The notes beneath the pieces were generated by a model. It saw nothing but the letters and a program-made list of their open reading frames with translations. It was not told the origin of the DNA and did no database searches. Below, piece after piece: positions 8,143-16,771 of a stretch of DNA of 64,000 nt. The translations under genes were made by a program, and so were the position numbers. Source of the stretch: Bacteroidota bacterium (GTDB lineage Bacteria > Bacteroidota > Bacteroidia > Bacteroidales > F082); the NCBI GenBank assembly GCA_009773165.1, contig WOUZ01000008.1, positions 124,001 to 188,000 of the forward strand, read 5' to 3'. Positions within the stretch are counted from its first letter, which is position 1. Each line of letters starts with the position of its first letter.

Positions 8143-9386
8143 CATTAAGTCGTTACCTTTCTTTGGTAGGCCCAGGCCTTTTATATGCCGGAGCTGCAAT
8201 TGGCGTTTCACATCTTGTGCAATCCACACGTGCAGGTGCAGATTTTGGATTTGAGTTGATGTGGATTTTGTTTGCTGCCAACTTACTCAAATTTCCATTC
8301 TTTGAAATAGGAAGCCGCTATGTTTTGGCAACAGGAAAGACATTGGTTGAAGCTTATTTTGAAGCAGGTAGATGGATCTTAGTGCTCTTTTTTATTGTTT
8401 CTATCTTAAGCATGTTTCCCATACAGGCAGCGTTAACATTAGTAACAGCCGGACTGCTGAATTTTGTGTTTGATTCCAGCATGAGCGCAGCTGCTATGAG
8501 TACAATACTTGTAATTGTTACCATGTTCTTTTTCATTGCCGGTAAGTTTCAACTTCTCGACAAGATGATAAAAATTGTCATAATTGTTCTTACACTTTCA
8601 ACACTTGTCGCTGTTGTCAGCGCACTTAACCTGCACCGTGCTCCTGTTGTTGAAACAAGCCCTTTTGATTTCCTGAATAAAACTCATTTACTCTTCCTAA
8701 TAGCTTTTATAGGCTGGATGCCTGCACCTATTGATATTGTTGTGTGGACTTCACTTTGGAGTCAATCAAAATTTGATACACTTACTGAAAAGCCTGACCT
8801 TAGGTCTGTTCTGATTGAATTTCGAATAGGTTTTTTTGGGACAATGTTTGTCGCAGCTTTTTTCCTTGCAATGGGGGCCTTGGTGATGCATGGAACAAAT
8901 ATTGAGCTTTCGCCCAACGGAGCGGTATTTGCCGGGCAACTGATCGGCATGTACACAACTACTATAGGCCAATGGACCTACCCAATCGTTGCAATAGCGG
9001 CAGTTAGTACTATGCTTAGCACAACTATAACTGTGACAGACGTTTACCCTCGTACTCTTTCTAAAAGTGTCAAGCTTTTATTCGCCAATTCACCAAAAAT
9101 TATTAAGTTTTTTAACTACGTTTTCTGGATTGTTACTTTATCTACCGGAGTAATTCTTTTAATTTGGTTTTCAGGAAGTACGATGCGATACATGGTTGAT
9201 TTTGCGACAAGCTTATCGTTTGTCACAGCACCTATTCTTGCCTTTTTGAACTACAAAGTGATTATGTCACCCAAAATAGATGCTCAGTTTCAGCCAGCAC
9301 TTTATTTACGTATCTGGTCGTGGGTTGGCATAATCTTTCTGTCAGCTTTTACACTTTTTTACCTTTATTGGCTCATTTTCATGTAA
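8127..9386 (+). CDS. divergent Nramp-family membrane transporter
   Basis: A 419-residue protein with about 11 membrane helices and the overall Nramp layout (LVGPG start, then AGADFG, the equivalent of the conserved AGA.FGY). The metal-binding sites differ from classical Nramp: the helix 1 DPGN is replaced by GVSH (26-29), and the helix 6 MPH region reads WMPAPID (197-203). The substrate is therefore probably not the usual Mn/Fe, or is bound differently. The ATG at 8127 is preferred over a GTG at 8118. It overlaps aroE by 16 bases. Family assignment is good; function is open. Confidence 0.8.
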   Translation: MAKNLTLSRYLSLVGPGLLYAGAAIGVSHLVQSTRAGADFGFELMWILFAANLLKFPFFEIGSRYVLATGKTLVEAYFEAGRWILVLFFIVSILSMFPIQAALTLVTAGLLNFVFDSSMSAAAMSTILVIVTMFFFIAGKFQLLDKMIKIVIIVLTLSTLVAVVSALNLHRAPVVETSPFDFLNKTHLLFLIAFIGWMPAPIDIVVWTSLWSQSKFDTLTEKPDLRSVLIEFRIGFFGTMFVAAFFLAMGALVMHGTNIELSPNGAVFAGQLIGMYTTTIGQWTYPIVAIAAVSTMLSTTITVTDVYPRTLSKSVKLLFANSPKIIKFFNYVFWIVTLSTGVILLIWFSGSTMRYMVDFATSLSFVTAPILAFLNYKVIMSPKIDAQFQPALYLRIWSWVGIIFLSAFTLFYLYWLIFM

Positions 9387-9704
9387 TTAACAGATTGCAT
9401 TTACAGCATCAAAACTTCCTTTAGTGGATATACTAAAGAAAGAAAAAGCATTCGGATAAAGTCGCTGAACCAGCCTATTGAATATGAAATAAACCTTGAC
9501 TAAATTGACTAACGTGCTGATAAATAATGGGTTAATTATGTTGTTGATGTTTTTTACAATTCCTCTAAAAAGGTAAAATCTTTTCTGAAGATTATTCTTA
9601 GAGTATGTTGGCAAAAACAACAGCTTAAAAACAAGATTGACTCCTGCTTTTTATGTTGCTGGAATTAGCGATGGCAAGAAAAAAAATCTTCTGAAGTCAG
9701 GATA
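9387..9704 (+). pseudogene. probable decayed gene with CarboxypepD-like fragment
   Basis: This stretch has no intact gene, but the plus strand keeps protein-like pieces in different frames. One, ending at a TAA at 9499-9501, reads YSIKTSFSGY ... SIRIKSLNQPIEYEINLD. This resembles a carboxypeptidase-regulatory-like beta domain (a Y-I-K-x-S-x-x-G-Y core, then N-P-I-E-x-x-I-N-L). Another piece near 9641-9704 reads TPAFYVAGISDGKK ... and then stops. I infer a frameshifted relic; no source protein can be named. The minus-strand frame of 77 codons here has no protein-like features. Confidence 0.4.
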
Positions 9705-9714
9705 AGTCCATTTG

Positions 9715-10284
9715 TTACAATCCAAAACCAAATCCTACTCTGAACATTGGATTCTCATAGGGTGAATTGAGGGTTTCATTCAGATTATACAAAATCATGA
9801 TACTGGCATAACTGTTGGATGAAAAATATTGCCGATATCCTCCGCCGATAAAAACCGAATGAACTGCAATTCGCTCTTTGTCAACCACCGAACCTTGCGT
9901 AATAATAGCCCTTTGGTAGCTAAGCAGTTCATTTTCAAGATGAACAAACAAACCTTTGAAAATAACATAAGAAGTATATAAACCTCCGCCATAATTATTG
10001 GAAGAAAATTTAACAAGCCGGTCCTTATAGCTATAATAATTGTATGTCAATCGCACACCTGCCTCCCATGCTGGAGTCAACTTGTATCCAACCTGTGGAG
10101 AAATGAGAATATTTGATCCATACGATGAAAATCCCAGGCCAAAATCACCACCAAATACCCATCTGCTTTCGGCGGGAGGATTTCCGGCGACTTGTTGAGC
10201 ACTTATACCTGATGAGAAGAAAAGTATAAATATGAAGATTATGCTGAAAAGTTTCAGAGTTGAAGCAAAGCCAATTTTATTCAT
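9715..10284 (-). CDS. outer-membrane beta-barrel protein
   Basis: A 189-residue protein with a clear signal peptide (MNKIGFASTL ... FFSSGISAQ). The mature part has alternating hydrophobic/polar strands, Gly and aromatic residues, and ends in Phe-Gly-Leu, consistent with a small OmpA/OmpX-like barrel of about eight strands. Features seen: GGDFGLGFSSYG, VGYKLTPAWEAGVRLTYNYY, FRVGFGFGL at the C-terminus. No ligand is suggested. It is transcribed alone, with a -7 box at 10305-10312, divergent from the beta-helix lipoprotein gene. Confidence 0.75.
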   Translation of the reverse strand: MNKIGFASTLKLFSIIFIFILFFSSGISAQQVAGNPPAESRWVFGGDFGLGFSSYGSNILISPQVGYKLTPAWEAGVRLTYNYYSYKDRLVKFSSNNYGGGLYTSYVIFKGLFVHLENELLSYQRAIITQGSVVDKERIAVHSVFIGGGYRQYFSSNSYASIMILYNLNETLNSPYENPMFRVGFGFGL

Positions 10285-10304
10285 TTATCGGATTGTTTAT
10301 AAAG

Positions 10305-10312
10305 CAAAAATA
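10305..10312 (-). promoter_or_regulatory. -7 promoter box (TATTTTTG) of the beta-barrel gene
   Basis: TAnnTTTG match 20 bases upstream of the ATG at 10284. Confidence 0.55.
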
Positions 10313-10350
10313 CAATAAAACAGAATATTCTACGCTTATCAATAGTTGTT

Positions 10351-10358
10351 TAACTTTG
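10351..10358 (+). promoter_or_regulatory. -7 promoter box (TAACTTTG) of the beta-helix lipoprotein gene
   Basis: TAnnTTTG match 32 bases before the ATG at 10391. It lies inside a longer open frame beginning at 10346, which argues against that upstream start. Confidence 0.6.
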
Positions 10359-10390
10359 CAGCCCTAAAAAGTCTGTCACCCACCATTCAC

Positions 10391-11860
10391 ATGATGAAAA
10401 AAAGCTTTTTATTTTTACGTCTTCTGCCGCTCATTGCACTTATTGCGACAATTTCTTGCCGCAAGGACGATCTTATTAGCAATGACACCAGTATCACATT
10501 GTCATTTTCGACAGATTCTGTTGTTTTTGATACTGTTTTTACCAGTATTGGCACGGTAACAAAACGATTGATGGTTTACAATTCAAGCAACAAACGTATC
10601 AATATCAGCAACATACAACTTGGCCTAGCTGAAGCTTCTGTTTTTCGGGTGAATGTTGATGGTGTTTCCGGATTGAATATCAACAATATAGAAGTTGCTG
10701 CGAAGGATAGTGTTTTTATTCTTGTTAAAGCCACAATTGATCCGCGTGATGAGAGCAATCCATACGTTGTTGAAGATGATTTGATTTTTCTGACAAATGG
10801 CAATCAACAAAAAGTTAAACTAGTTGCATGGGGTCAGGATGCCAACTACATAATTGCTGATCAAGTAGTTGGAAACTTTCCTAAATTTCGGATTGTTGCC
10901 GACAGCAATGAAACAGTTGTTTGGACATCAGAAAAACCATATGTCGTTTATGGTTATGCTCTTATCAATTCCTATGGTACACTTATAATTGAAGCCGGAA
11001 CGAAGGTTCATTTTCACGACAAATCAGGATTGTGGGCTTATGTTGATGGGGTTTTAAAGGTGCAGGGAACGCTTGAAAATCCTGTTACATTCCAAGGTGA
11101 CAGGCTTGATCAAGAGTACAAAGACATACCAGGACAATGGGACCGTATTTGGCTTATGGAAGGCCGGTCAGGTTTTAATCATGAAATAGATCATGCAATT
11201 ATCCGAAATGGCTACATAGGCATACAAGTTGAATCCTTCCTCCGAGCCACCTCCAATCAGTTGAGCATAAGCAATACTGTGATAGAGAACCATAGTGGCA
11301 TTGGAATTTTTAGCCGGCTTTTTGCAATTGATGCTTCGAATGTTGTTGTTGCTAATTGTGGGAATTATGCTGCTGCCTTTACTGCTGGCGGTGCTTATCG
11401 ATTCAGGCACTGTACATTAGCTAACCAATGGAACTATAGTGTAAGAAATACTCCCTCACTTTTCTTCAACAACTTTCTCCTGGATTCACTTGACAAACCT
11501 ATTCCCATACCTATTAATCTTGATTTTTCTAACAGCATCATTTACGGTTCAAACGAAGATGAGTTGGAAAGGGAACTTGTTGGCGGAGCTGATACCACCT
11601 ATCTTTTTGACCACTGTTTTATTAAACTTTCAGATAGTTGGAAATCAAATACAGCTTTTGAAACAAGTTACTTCAACGAAGACCCCTTGTTCAAGGATTA
11701 TGCACTTTTTAATTATGAACCGGATACTTTGTCGCCGGTCATTGGTAAAGGCAAGCCGGAAATCTCAGCCGAAATCCCATTTGATTTGAATGGTGTTTCA
11801 CGCCTGACCTCCTCCGATATTGGTGCATTTCAATATGTTCCAGATCCTGAGGAGGAATAA
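10391..11860 (+). CDS. predicted lipoprotein with right-handed beta-helix fold
   Basis: About 489 residues. The N-terminus MMKKSFLFLRL...LIATISC is a lipoprotein signal with the lipid-accepting Cys before RKDD. After an N-terminal beta domain (about 25-150, DSVVFDTVFTSIGT), the centre carries parallel beta-helix-like turns (INSYGTLIIEAGTKVHF, IIRNGYIGIQVES, NTVIENHSGIGIF). The end, NGVSRLTSSDIGAFQY, is the motif common to choice-of-anchor/pectate-lyase-like Bacteroidota proteins. It is probably an outer-membrane surface lipoprotein. No catalytic residues can be assigned. The kinase gene follows 19 bases later. Confidence 0.75.
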   Translation: MMKKSFLFLRLLPLIALIATISCRKDDLISNDTSITLSFSTDSVVFDTVFTSIGTVTKRLMVYNSSNKRINISNIQLGLAEASVFRVNVDGVSGLNINNIEVAAKDSVFILVKATIDPRDESNPYVVEDDLIFLTNGNQQKVKLVAWGQDANYIIADQVVGNFPKFRIVADSNETVVWTSEKPYVVYGYALINSYGTLIIEAGTKVHFHDKSGLWAYVDGVLKVQGTLENPVTFQGDRLDQEYKDIPGQWDRIWLMEGRSGFNHEIDHAIIRNGYIGIQVESFLRATSNQLSISNTVIENHSGIGIFSRLFAIDASNVVVANCGNYAAAFTAGGAYRFRHCTLANQWNYSVRNTPSLFFNNFLLDSLDKPIPIPINLDFSNSIIYGSNEDELERELVGGADTTYLFDHCFIKLSDSWKSNTAFETSYFNEDPLFKDYALFNYEPDTLSPVIGKGKPEISAEIPFDLNGVSRLTSSDIGAFQYVPDPEEE

Positions 11861-11879
11861 AACAGCCAAATTATAAGCT

Positions 11880-12377
11880 ATGATCATTGCTATTGGAGGC
11901 GTGAGTACAGCCGGCAAAACAACACTTGCCAAACAGCTGCGGGAGCATTTTCACGACTTTAAAGTTATCACAGTGTGTCAGGACGATTTCGTAAGACCTG
12001 TAGATGAAATACCCGTTATACAAAACAGGGTTGACTGGGAACATCCTGATTCGATTGATCATGAACGCTTTATGAGCTCCATCATAGCTGAGAAGAATGA
12101 AAATGATATCGTAATTGCTGAAGGGTTAATGATTTATTGGCACCAACCACTCTTAAAATATTTTGACAAGCGAATTTTCGTTGAGGTGGATCATGCTACT
12201 TTTCTTCATCGAAAAGCAAAAGACAACCGATGGGGACACGAGCCGGATTGGTATATCGATCACATCTGGAAAAACTATCTCCTTTTTGGAAAACCACCTG
12301 AAAATGAGTCCTATTTATCTATTACAGGAAACTGGTCTATCGCACTAAAACCAATTTTAGCCTACCTCAAATCATGA
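11880..12377 (+). CDS. P-loop kinase resembling nicotinamide riboside/uridine kinase
   Basis: A 165-residue cytoplasmic protein. P-loop GGVSTAGKTT is at 6-15. The segments CQDDFVRP and DWEHPDSID match the substrate lid of nicotinamide riboside kinases (QDDFFKP ... fixed Asp/Trp region). IAEGLMIY corresponds to the IIEGFLLF strand. The expected reaction would be ATP-dependent phosphorylation of a nucleoside such as nicotinamide riboside. Uridine kinase-like activity is an alternative. Its stop overlaps the start of the HD-domain gene (ATGA), so the two products are probably made together. Confidence 0.7.
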   Translation: MIIAIGGVSTAGKTTLAKQLREHFHDFKVITVCQDDFVRPVDEIPVIQNRVDWEHPDSIDHERFMSSIIAEKNENDIVIAEGLMIYWHQPLLKYFDKRIFVEVDHATFLHRKAKDNRWGHEPDWYIDHIWKNYLLFGKPPENESYLSITGNWSIALKPILAYLKS

Positions 12378-13033
12378 AAAAAACAACAGAAGAAATCATT
12401 GCAGAAACACGAGTTTTTGTTCAATCTTCACTTAAAGATGCTGAAGCCGGGCACGACTGGTGGCATATTCAACGTGTTTATACGACAGCGATGGAACTGA
12501 CCCATGAACTGCAAGCCAATAAGCTCATAGTAGCCCTTGCAAGCCTTTTGCATGATGTTGGAGATGCCAAATTTCATGATGGGGATGAATCAGTTGGGCC
12601 AAAAATTATCGGAGAATTTTTGAAAACCCAGAATCTTGATTTTGAAGATTATGATCATATAATGTACATCATTGAACATATGTCTTTCAGAAAGTCAGCT
12701 TCATTTGATGGTGATAAAACTATTGAATTTCAAATAGTTCAGGATGCCGACCGCCTTGATTCTATTGGTGCAATAGGCATTGCCAGAGCTTTTAGTTTTG
12801 GTGGCTACAAAGGCAGACCTTTCTATGATCCGAATTCATTAGATACAGAAAAAACAGAAAACAGCACCTATCAGTCAGGTAAAGCTCCAACCATCAATCA
12901 CTTTTACGAAAAGCTTCTTCTGCTTAAGGATCAAATGAATACATCTGCTGGTTTAAAACGAGCTCAATTACGGCATCAATATATGCTCGGGTTTCTTGAG
13001 CAGTTTTACCAGGAATGGAAGGGCGTTAGTTAA
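12374..13033 (+). CDS. HD-domain phosphohydrolase (YedJ-like)
   Basis: A 219-residue HD-superfamily protein. The metal-binding set is visible: His in GHDWWHIQRV, the HD pair in LLHDVGD, a later His in EHMSFRKS, and Asp in VQDADRLDSIGAIGIAR, which is diagnostic for the YedJ/yffH-type hydrolases. These are metal-dependent phosphohydrolases whose natural nucleotide substrate is often unknown. It is translationally coupled to the upstream kinase (4-base overlap), suggesting both act on nucleotide or nucleoside pools. Confidence 0.85.
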   Translation: MKKTTEEIIAETRVFVQSSLKDAEAGHDWWHIQRVYTTAMELTHELQANKLIVALASLLHDVGDAKFHDGDESVGPKIIGEFLKTQNLDFEDYDHIMYIIEHMSFRKSASFDGDKTIEFQIVQDADRLDSIGAIGIARAFSFGGYKGRPFYDPNSLDTEKTENSTYQSGKAPTINHFYEKLLLLKDQMNTSAGLKRAQLRHQYMLGFLEQFYQEWKGVS

Positions 13034-13106
13034 CATGCTGAGACAGCAGTTTCGGAAGGTTTTAATATCGATGCATTTTTTGAAGAAAAGGATGATTTTC
13101 AGCGCA

Positions 13107-14963
13107 TCAATACTTTAAAAAATCTCCATAGAGCACTTGCAAATAAGCTTTCCCTTCCTTGATTATTTGCTGCTCATTTTCTGAAGGCAGGTTTTTCTGG
13201 TAATAACGATCAGCAAACTTATCCCAAACAAAATATCCTTCAGGGCGTTTCCATCCGAGACCTTCATTTAACTCAAAGTAAGCGAAAGGAGCATAAGTTG
13301 GGTTGAATAAGTTTTTGCTCCAGAAATAAGCTTCAGATGGCAGTTTCAGTTGCTTAAGCAAAGTAGCCGGAACATCAGTATTACCACAAATTTTGTCAAA
13401 TGTCTGTCCCCGTAAACTGTCATTTAGTGCAGGACCATACAAAAGAAGCGGAATCTTATGATATTCAAAGCTTTCAAGAGGATGGTTGCGATAAGAGTTT
13501 TTACTATGGTCAGCCATTAAAAGAAACAAGGTGTTATCAAACCACTTCTCCGACCTTGCTTTTTCAAAAAACGCAGCTAAAGACTGATCCGTATAAAAGC
13601 CGCCATTCACAAATTCTTTTTCAAGCTGAGGCCATTGGATGTGATGCTCCATTGGAAAATCGTATGGAGAATGAGAACTCAAAGTGAAAAGAGTTGCAAA
13701 GAAGGGCTCTTTCAGAGAGTTAAGTTCGCCAGCAACATAGGGCAACATGAGCCCGTCGTGAACACCTAACCTGCCACGCAGCATCTCGCCAGGAAAATCC
13801 TTTCCTTCCATTATTACATCTATCTCATTCGACATGAGGTAGGACAGGATATTACCGTAATTCAGTTGCCCACCAAAATAAAACGCTGTCTGATAACCTG
13901 CAAGTTGCAGATCCTTTGAAAGTGACGGCAAAGCAGCATATTTATCAGGATGGTCGGAAATCGTCGTAACAGGAATACCAGGAAGTCCGGCATATAACGA
14001 ACTCATTGCTTGCTGAGAACGGTTAGCATTGGCATAGAATTGGGTAAACAATAAACCCTCTTTTTCAAGCTCTCTGAAGTTCGGCGTAATACCCGGTTCT
14101 CCACCTAGTGACTCGATCAGATCGGCTGACCAGCTTTCGAGCAACAGAACAACAATATTCGGTCGATCGGTTTTTAAGATAAATGTTGTTGTATCATACT
14201 CGATTTCATGTAGTTGCTTTACAATATCAACAGCTTCCTGTTTGGGAAGTGTGCCAAAAATATTTTCATTTTCCAACTTAGCTGCATTCAACAAACTGAA
14301 AGTGATATTGTACAGAGGGTTAACAGCTGCTGCATTCATGATTGAATGCTTACTAAAATAAGCAGAACTCACGCTTACAGGAATAGCAGAAAAACCACCT
14401 CTTATTAAAAAAAACAAAATCGGAAGCAGCCAGCTAACTGACCATAATGGACGAAAGGATGCAGTTTGAATCTTTTGTTTAGTTGTTACAGCTTTAAGGT
14501 AAATCCAAATTCCAGCAAAAGTCGTAAATCCCCAAACGCCTAGCAATGTGAGAAGTTCACTTAGAGTAACTGTTTGAATAATTTCGATTGGGTTACTCAG
14601 ATAAGCCAATGCTTTGGCTGAGAGTTTTGTCTTCCATTCAGCGTAAAGACCTGTTTCCGAACTACATGTAAGCGAATAAACTCCAATAAAGATGGAAACG
14701 ACCCATATATTTATTTGTCTAAAAACCGACTTCCCCGTAACATTTAATAACATCAAAAAAATAAATGAGACGAAAGAAAGGTAAGCTGCAGTGGAGAGAT
14801 CGAGTTTCAACGCGTGATAAAAAACCCAAAAAATCTGATCTAATTGCACTGCTTCCATTCTGATTATTCCTGAATAATAGAAAAGAAAAAGGATTCTAAA
14901 CAGAAAAAAATACAGCATCCAAAATGCCAGATGACGAAAGACAGCAAACGATAATTGTTTCAT
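13107..14963 (-). CDS. LtaS-like membrane sulfatase (alkaline phosphatase superfamily)
   Basis: A 618-residue protein: about five N-terminal membrane helices (residues 1-200) and a periplasmic sulfatase-type domain (about 262 to the end). Motifs: NIVVLLLESW with the metal-binding Glu, YANANRSQQAM (about 310-320) containing the likely Ser nucleophile in the position where lipoteichoic acid synthases have Thr, and LLMADHSKNS (about 480) with the Asp-His metal pair. In Gram-negatives such enzymes usually transfer phosphoethanolamine or phosphoglycerol onto glycans or lipids. The acceptor is unknown. It is divergent from the YggS gene. Confidence 0.85.
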   Translation of the reverse strand: MKQLSFAVFRHLAFWMLYFFLFRILFLFYYSGIIRMEAVQLDQIFWVFYHALKLDLSTAAYLSFVSFIFLMLLNVTGKSVFRQINIWVVSIFIGVYSLTCSSETGLYAEWKTKLSAKALAYLSNPIEIIQTVTLSELLTLLGVWGFTTFAGIWIYLKAVTTKQKIQTASFRPLWSVSWLLPILFFLIRGGFSAIPVSVSSAYFSKHSIMNAAAVNPLYNITFSLLNAAKLENENIFGTLPKQEAVDIVKQLHEIEYDTTTFILKTDRPNIVVLLLESWSADLIESLGGEPGITPNFRELEKEGLLFTQFYANANRSQQAMSSLYAGLPGIPVTTISDHPDKYAALPSLSKDLQLAGYQTAFYFGGQLNYGNILSYLMSNEIDVIMEGKDFPGEMLRGRLGVHDGLMLPYVAGELNSLKEPFFATLFTLSSHSPYDFPMEHHIQWPQLEKEFVNGGFYTDQSLAAFFEKARSEKWFDNTLFLLMADHSKNSYRNHPLESFEYHKIPLLLYGPALNDSLRGQTFDKICGNTDVPATLLKQLKLPSEAYFWSKNLFNPTYAPFAYFELNEGLGWKRPEGYFVWDKFADRYYQKNLPSENEQQIIKEGKAYLQVLYGDFLKY

Positions 14964-14979
14964 GAAGTGTAAATTACGA

Positions 14980-14987
14980 CAAAAGTA
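14980..14987 (-). promoter_or_regulatory. -7 promoter box (TACTTTTG) of the LtaS-like gene
   Basis: TAnnTTTG match 16 bases upstream of the ATG at 14963. Confidence 0.6.
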
Positions 14988-15050
14988 AGATAACGAACCG
15001 AATACAGCAAAATCACATTTTAGTTAAAGCAGAATCTATTGCGATTTTCT

Positions 15051-15058
15051 TACTTTTG
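15051..15058 (+). promoter_or_regulatory. -7 promoter box (TACTTTTG) of the YggS-family gene
   Basis: TAnnTTTG match 40 bases upstream of the ATG at 15099. It lies within a longer open frame from 15039 and so argues for the downstream start. Confidence 0.6.
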
Positions 15059-15098
15059 TATTTCGGTGGGGCTACCTGCAAAAATTAAAACTCATCCA

Positions 15099-15770
15099 AT
15101 GTCAGTTAAAGAAAATCTTAAAGATATTCGAACAAAAATCCCTTCAAATGTAAGGCTTGTTGCAGTTTCCAAAACCATGCCCGTCGCTGCTCTACAAGAA
15201 GCTTATCAAACAGGACAACGTCATTTTGGAGAAAACAAGGTTCAGGAAATCACCCAAAAACATGATGTTATGCCGGGAGATATTCAATGGCATTTCATTG
15301 GGCATTTGCAAACGAATAAAGTTAAGTTTATCGTACCCTTTGTCGCTCTGATTGAATCGGTTGATAGTTTGAAATTGCTGCGGGAAATACATAAACAAGG
15401 AAAAAAAATTGATCGAAATATCAACTGTTTACTTCAATTTCACATTGCTGAAGAAGAAACAAAGTTTGGTTTGGATTTGAATGAAGCCAAAGAACTTCTT
15501 GAAGCAATCCATAAGGAAAATCTTGATTTTGTTACTATCTGTGGCGTGATGGGCATGGCAACATATACCGATGATAGTGAACAGATTCGCAAAGAATTCA
15601 GGCATTTAAAAGAAACTTTTCATTGGCTAAAAGAAACCCACTTTAAACAGCGAGTTGAATTCAAAGAAATTTCGATGGGAATGTCTGGCGATTATATGCT
15701 TGCTATCGAGGAGGGATCAACCAATGTGCGTATTGGCAGCAATATTTTCGGTATCAGGACGTATGTGTAA
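15099..15770 (+). CDS. YggS/PROSC-family pyridoxal-phosphate homeostasis protein
   Basis: A 223-residue single-domain PLP-binding barrel. The PLP lysine lies in VAVSKTMP, followed by HFGENKVQE, HFIGHLQTNK, and the phosphate-binding end SMGMSGDY ... GSTNVRIGSNIFG. All are classic for the family. YggS proteins are not known to catalyse a reaction; they buffer free PLP and affect amino acid and keto acid pools. The start MSVKENLKDI at 15099 fits the family; the longer frame would include the promoter. Confidence 0.93.
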   Translation: MSVKENLKDIRTKIPSNVRLVAVSKTMPVAALQEAYQTGQRHFGENKVQEITQKHDVMPGDIQWHFIGHLQTNKVKFIVPFVALIESVDSLKLLREIHKQGKKIDRNINCLLQFHIAEEETKFGLDLNEAKELLEAIHKENLDFVTICGVMGMATYTDDSEQIRKEFRHLKETFHWLKETHFKQRVEFKEISMGMSGDYMLAIEEGSTNVRIGSNIFGIRTYV

Positions 15771-15865
15771 AAGTATAAAACTGATAATCAAATTACTTTT
15801 TAAGCTTTTCCAGTCTGAAAAATATCTCGATAAACTTTGAAATAATAAACTGAATCAATCCCAAA

Positions 15866-16690
15866 GTGTTTTTAAAAAAAGAATATTTTCTCCTCATTTT
15901 CATCATCTTATCCTTAGCTGCCTTTTCCCAAAACGACTTACCTATTGGAAAAGAGGCATTTGGCGATGGAGAAAAGCTTATCTATACCGTCTCATATAAT
16001 TGGGGATTTGTGTGGATTGACGCCGGTGAAGTGGATTTTTTTGCTAAAAAAGACTCCGGCGCAACGTATCCTGTTTGGAATTTTATCAGCACTGGAAGTT
16101 CGCTTAAACGCTTCGACTGGCTGTATAAGGTTCGGGATACTTTTGAAGTTCGAAGCACTACCGATGTTTTTCGACCAGCTGTTTTTAAAAGGAACACCAC
16201 TGAGGGAGGTCATGAAGTTTACAATCTATATCAATTCGACCATAAACTTAAGAAAGGATATCTCTTTACGAAAGAGACAGACAAAGGAATAAAATATGAT
16301 ACAATTGACTTGAAAAACAACGTAACTGATTTTCTTACAGCGACATATCTCACTCGGTCCCTTCAGTTCAACGGACTTGAGTTAAATGATACACTTAAAA
16401 TTCCCATGTTGATTGACAGTAAAATGATTGCTTTGCCAATTGTTTTTCAAGGAACTGAAATACTTGAAACTCATTCAGGTGTCAACTTTCACTGTATAAA
16501 ATTCAGCGCGTTGCTTCAAAAAGGAACAATGTTTAATGCCGGAGAAAATATCTACGTATGGGTTATAAACGATGATAATAAGATACCGGTTTTGATAGAG
16601 GCGGGAATAAAAGTCGGAAGTATTAAGGTACATCTGACATCTTTTGAAAATGTTCGTCACCCGCTAACCAGCTTTATCCAAAAAGAATAG
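15866..16690 (+). CDS. DUF3108 exported protein
   Basis: A 274-residue protein with a signal peptide (FLKKEYFLLIFIILSLAAFSQ) starting at a GTG; the in-frame TGA at 15851 leaves no earlier start. The body matches the DUF3108 pattern: FGDGEKLIYTVSYNWGFVWIDAGEV, the central FDWLYKVRDTFE, and an end with KVGSIKVHLTSFE. DUF3108 proteins are predicted periplasmic beta-rich proteins of unknown function. It has a strong downstream hairpin. Confidence 0.82.
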   Translation: MFLKKEYFLLIFIILSLAAFSQNDLPIGKEAFGDGEKLIYTVSYNWGFVWIDAGEVDFFAKKDSGATYPVWNFISTGSSLKRFDWLYKVRDTFEVRSTTDVFRPAVFKRNTTEGGHEVYNLYQFDHKLKKGYLFTKETDKGIKYDTIDLKNNVTDFLTATYLTRSLQFNGLELNDTLKIPMLIDSKMIALPIVFQGTEILETHSGVNFHCIKFSALLQKGTMFNAGENIYVWVINDDNKIPVLIEAGIKVGSIKVHLTSFENVRHPLTSFIQKE

Positions 16691-16707
16691 TTTTTGTTTA
16701 CAAAATT

Positions 16708-16743
16708 AAAGCGACATGAGATGATTCACCACATGTCGCTTTT
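16708..16743. terminator. bidirectional hairpin terminator
   Basis: Stem AAAGCGACATG / CATGTCGCTTT with a 13-base loop, followed by T residues on the plus strand and by a T-rich tract on the minus strand. It lies between two convergent genes and can serve both. Confidence 0.8.
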
Positions 16744-16771
16744 GTATATTATTGTAGATCAGAATATTTCC

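Noticed and set aside
9387-9620. 77-codon open frame on the minus strand
   Set aside because: No promoter, no signal or domain pattern, and the plus strand of the same stretch holds better protein-like fragments of a decayed gene.
13034-13141. Open frame continuing in phase after the stop of the HD-domain gene (HAETAVSEGFNIDAFF...), overlapping the end of the LtaS-like gene
   Set aside because: Only about 35 codons, no start codon, antisense to the end of a real gene. It may be a chance extension; readthrough is not supported.
15401-15408. A8 run inside the YggS-family gene (and a similar one at 19603-19610)
   Set aside because: The frame continues normally and a slip gives no conserved-looking product; noted because it warns against over-reading other A8 runs.
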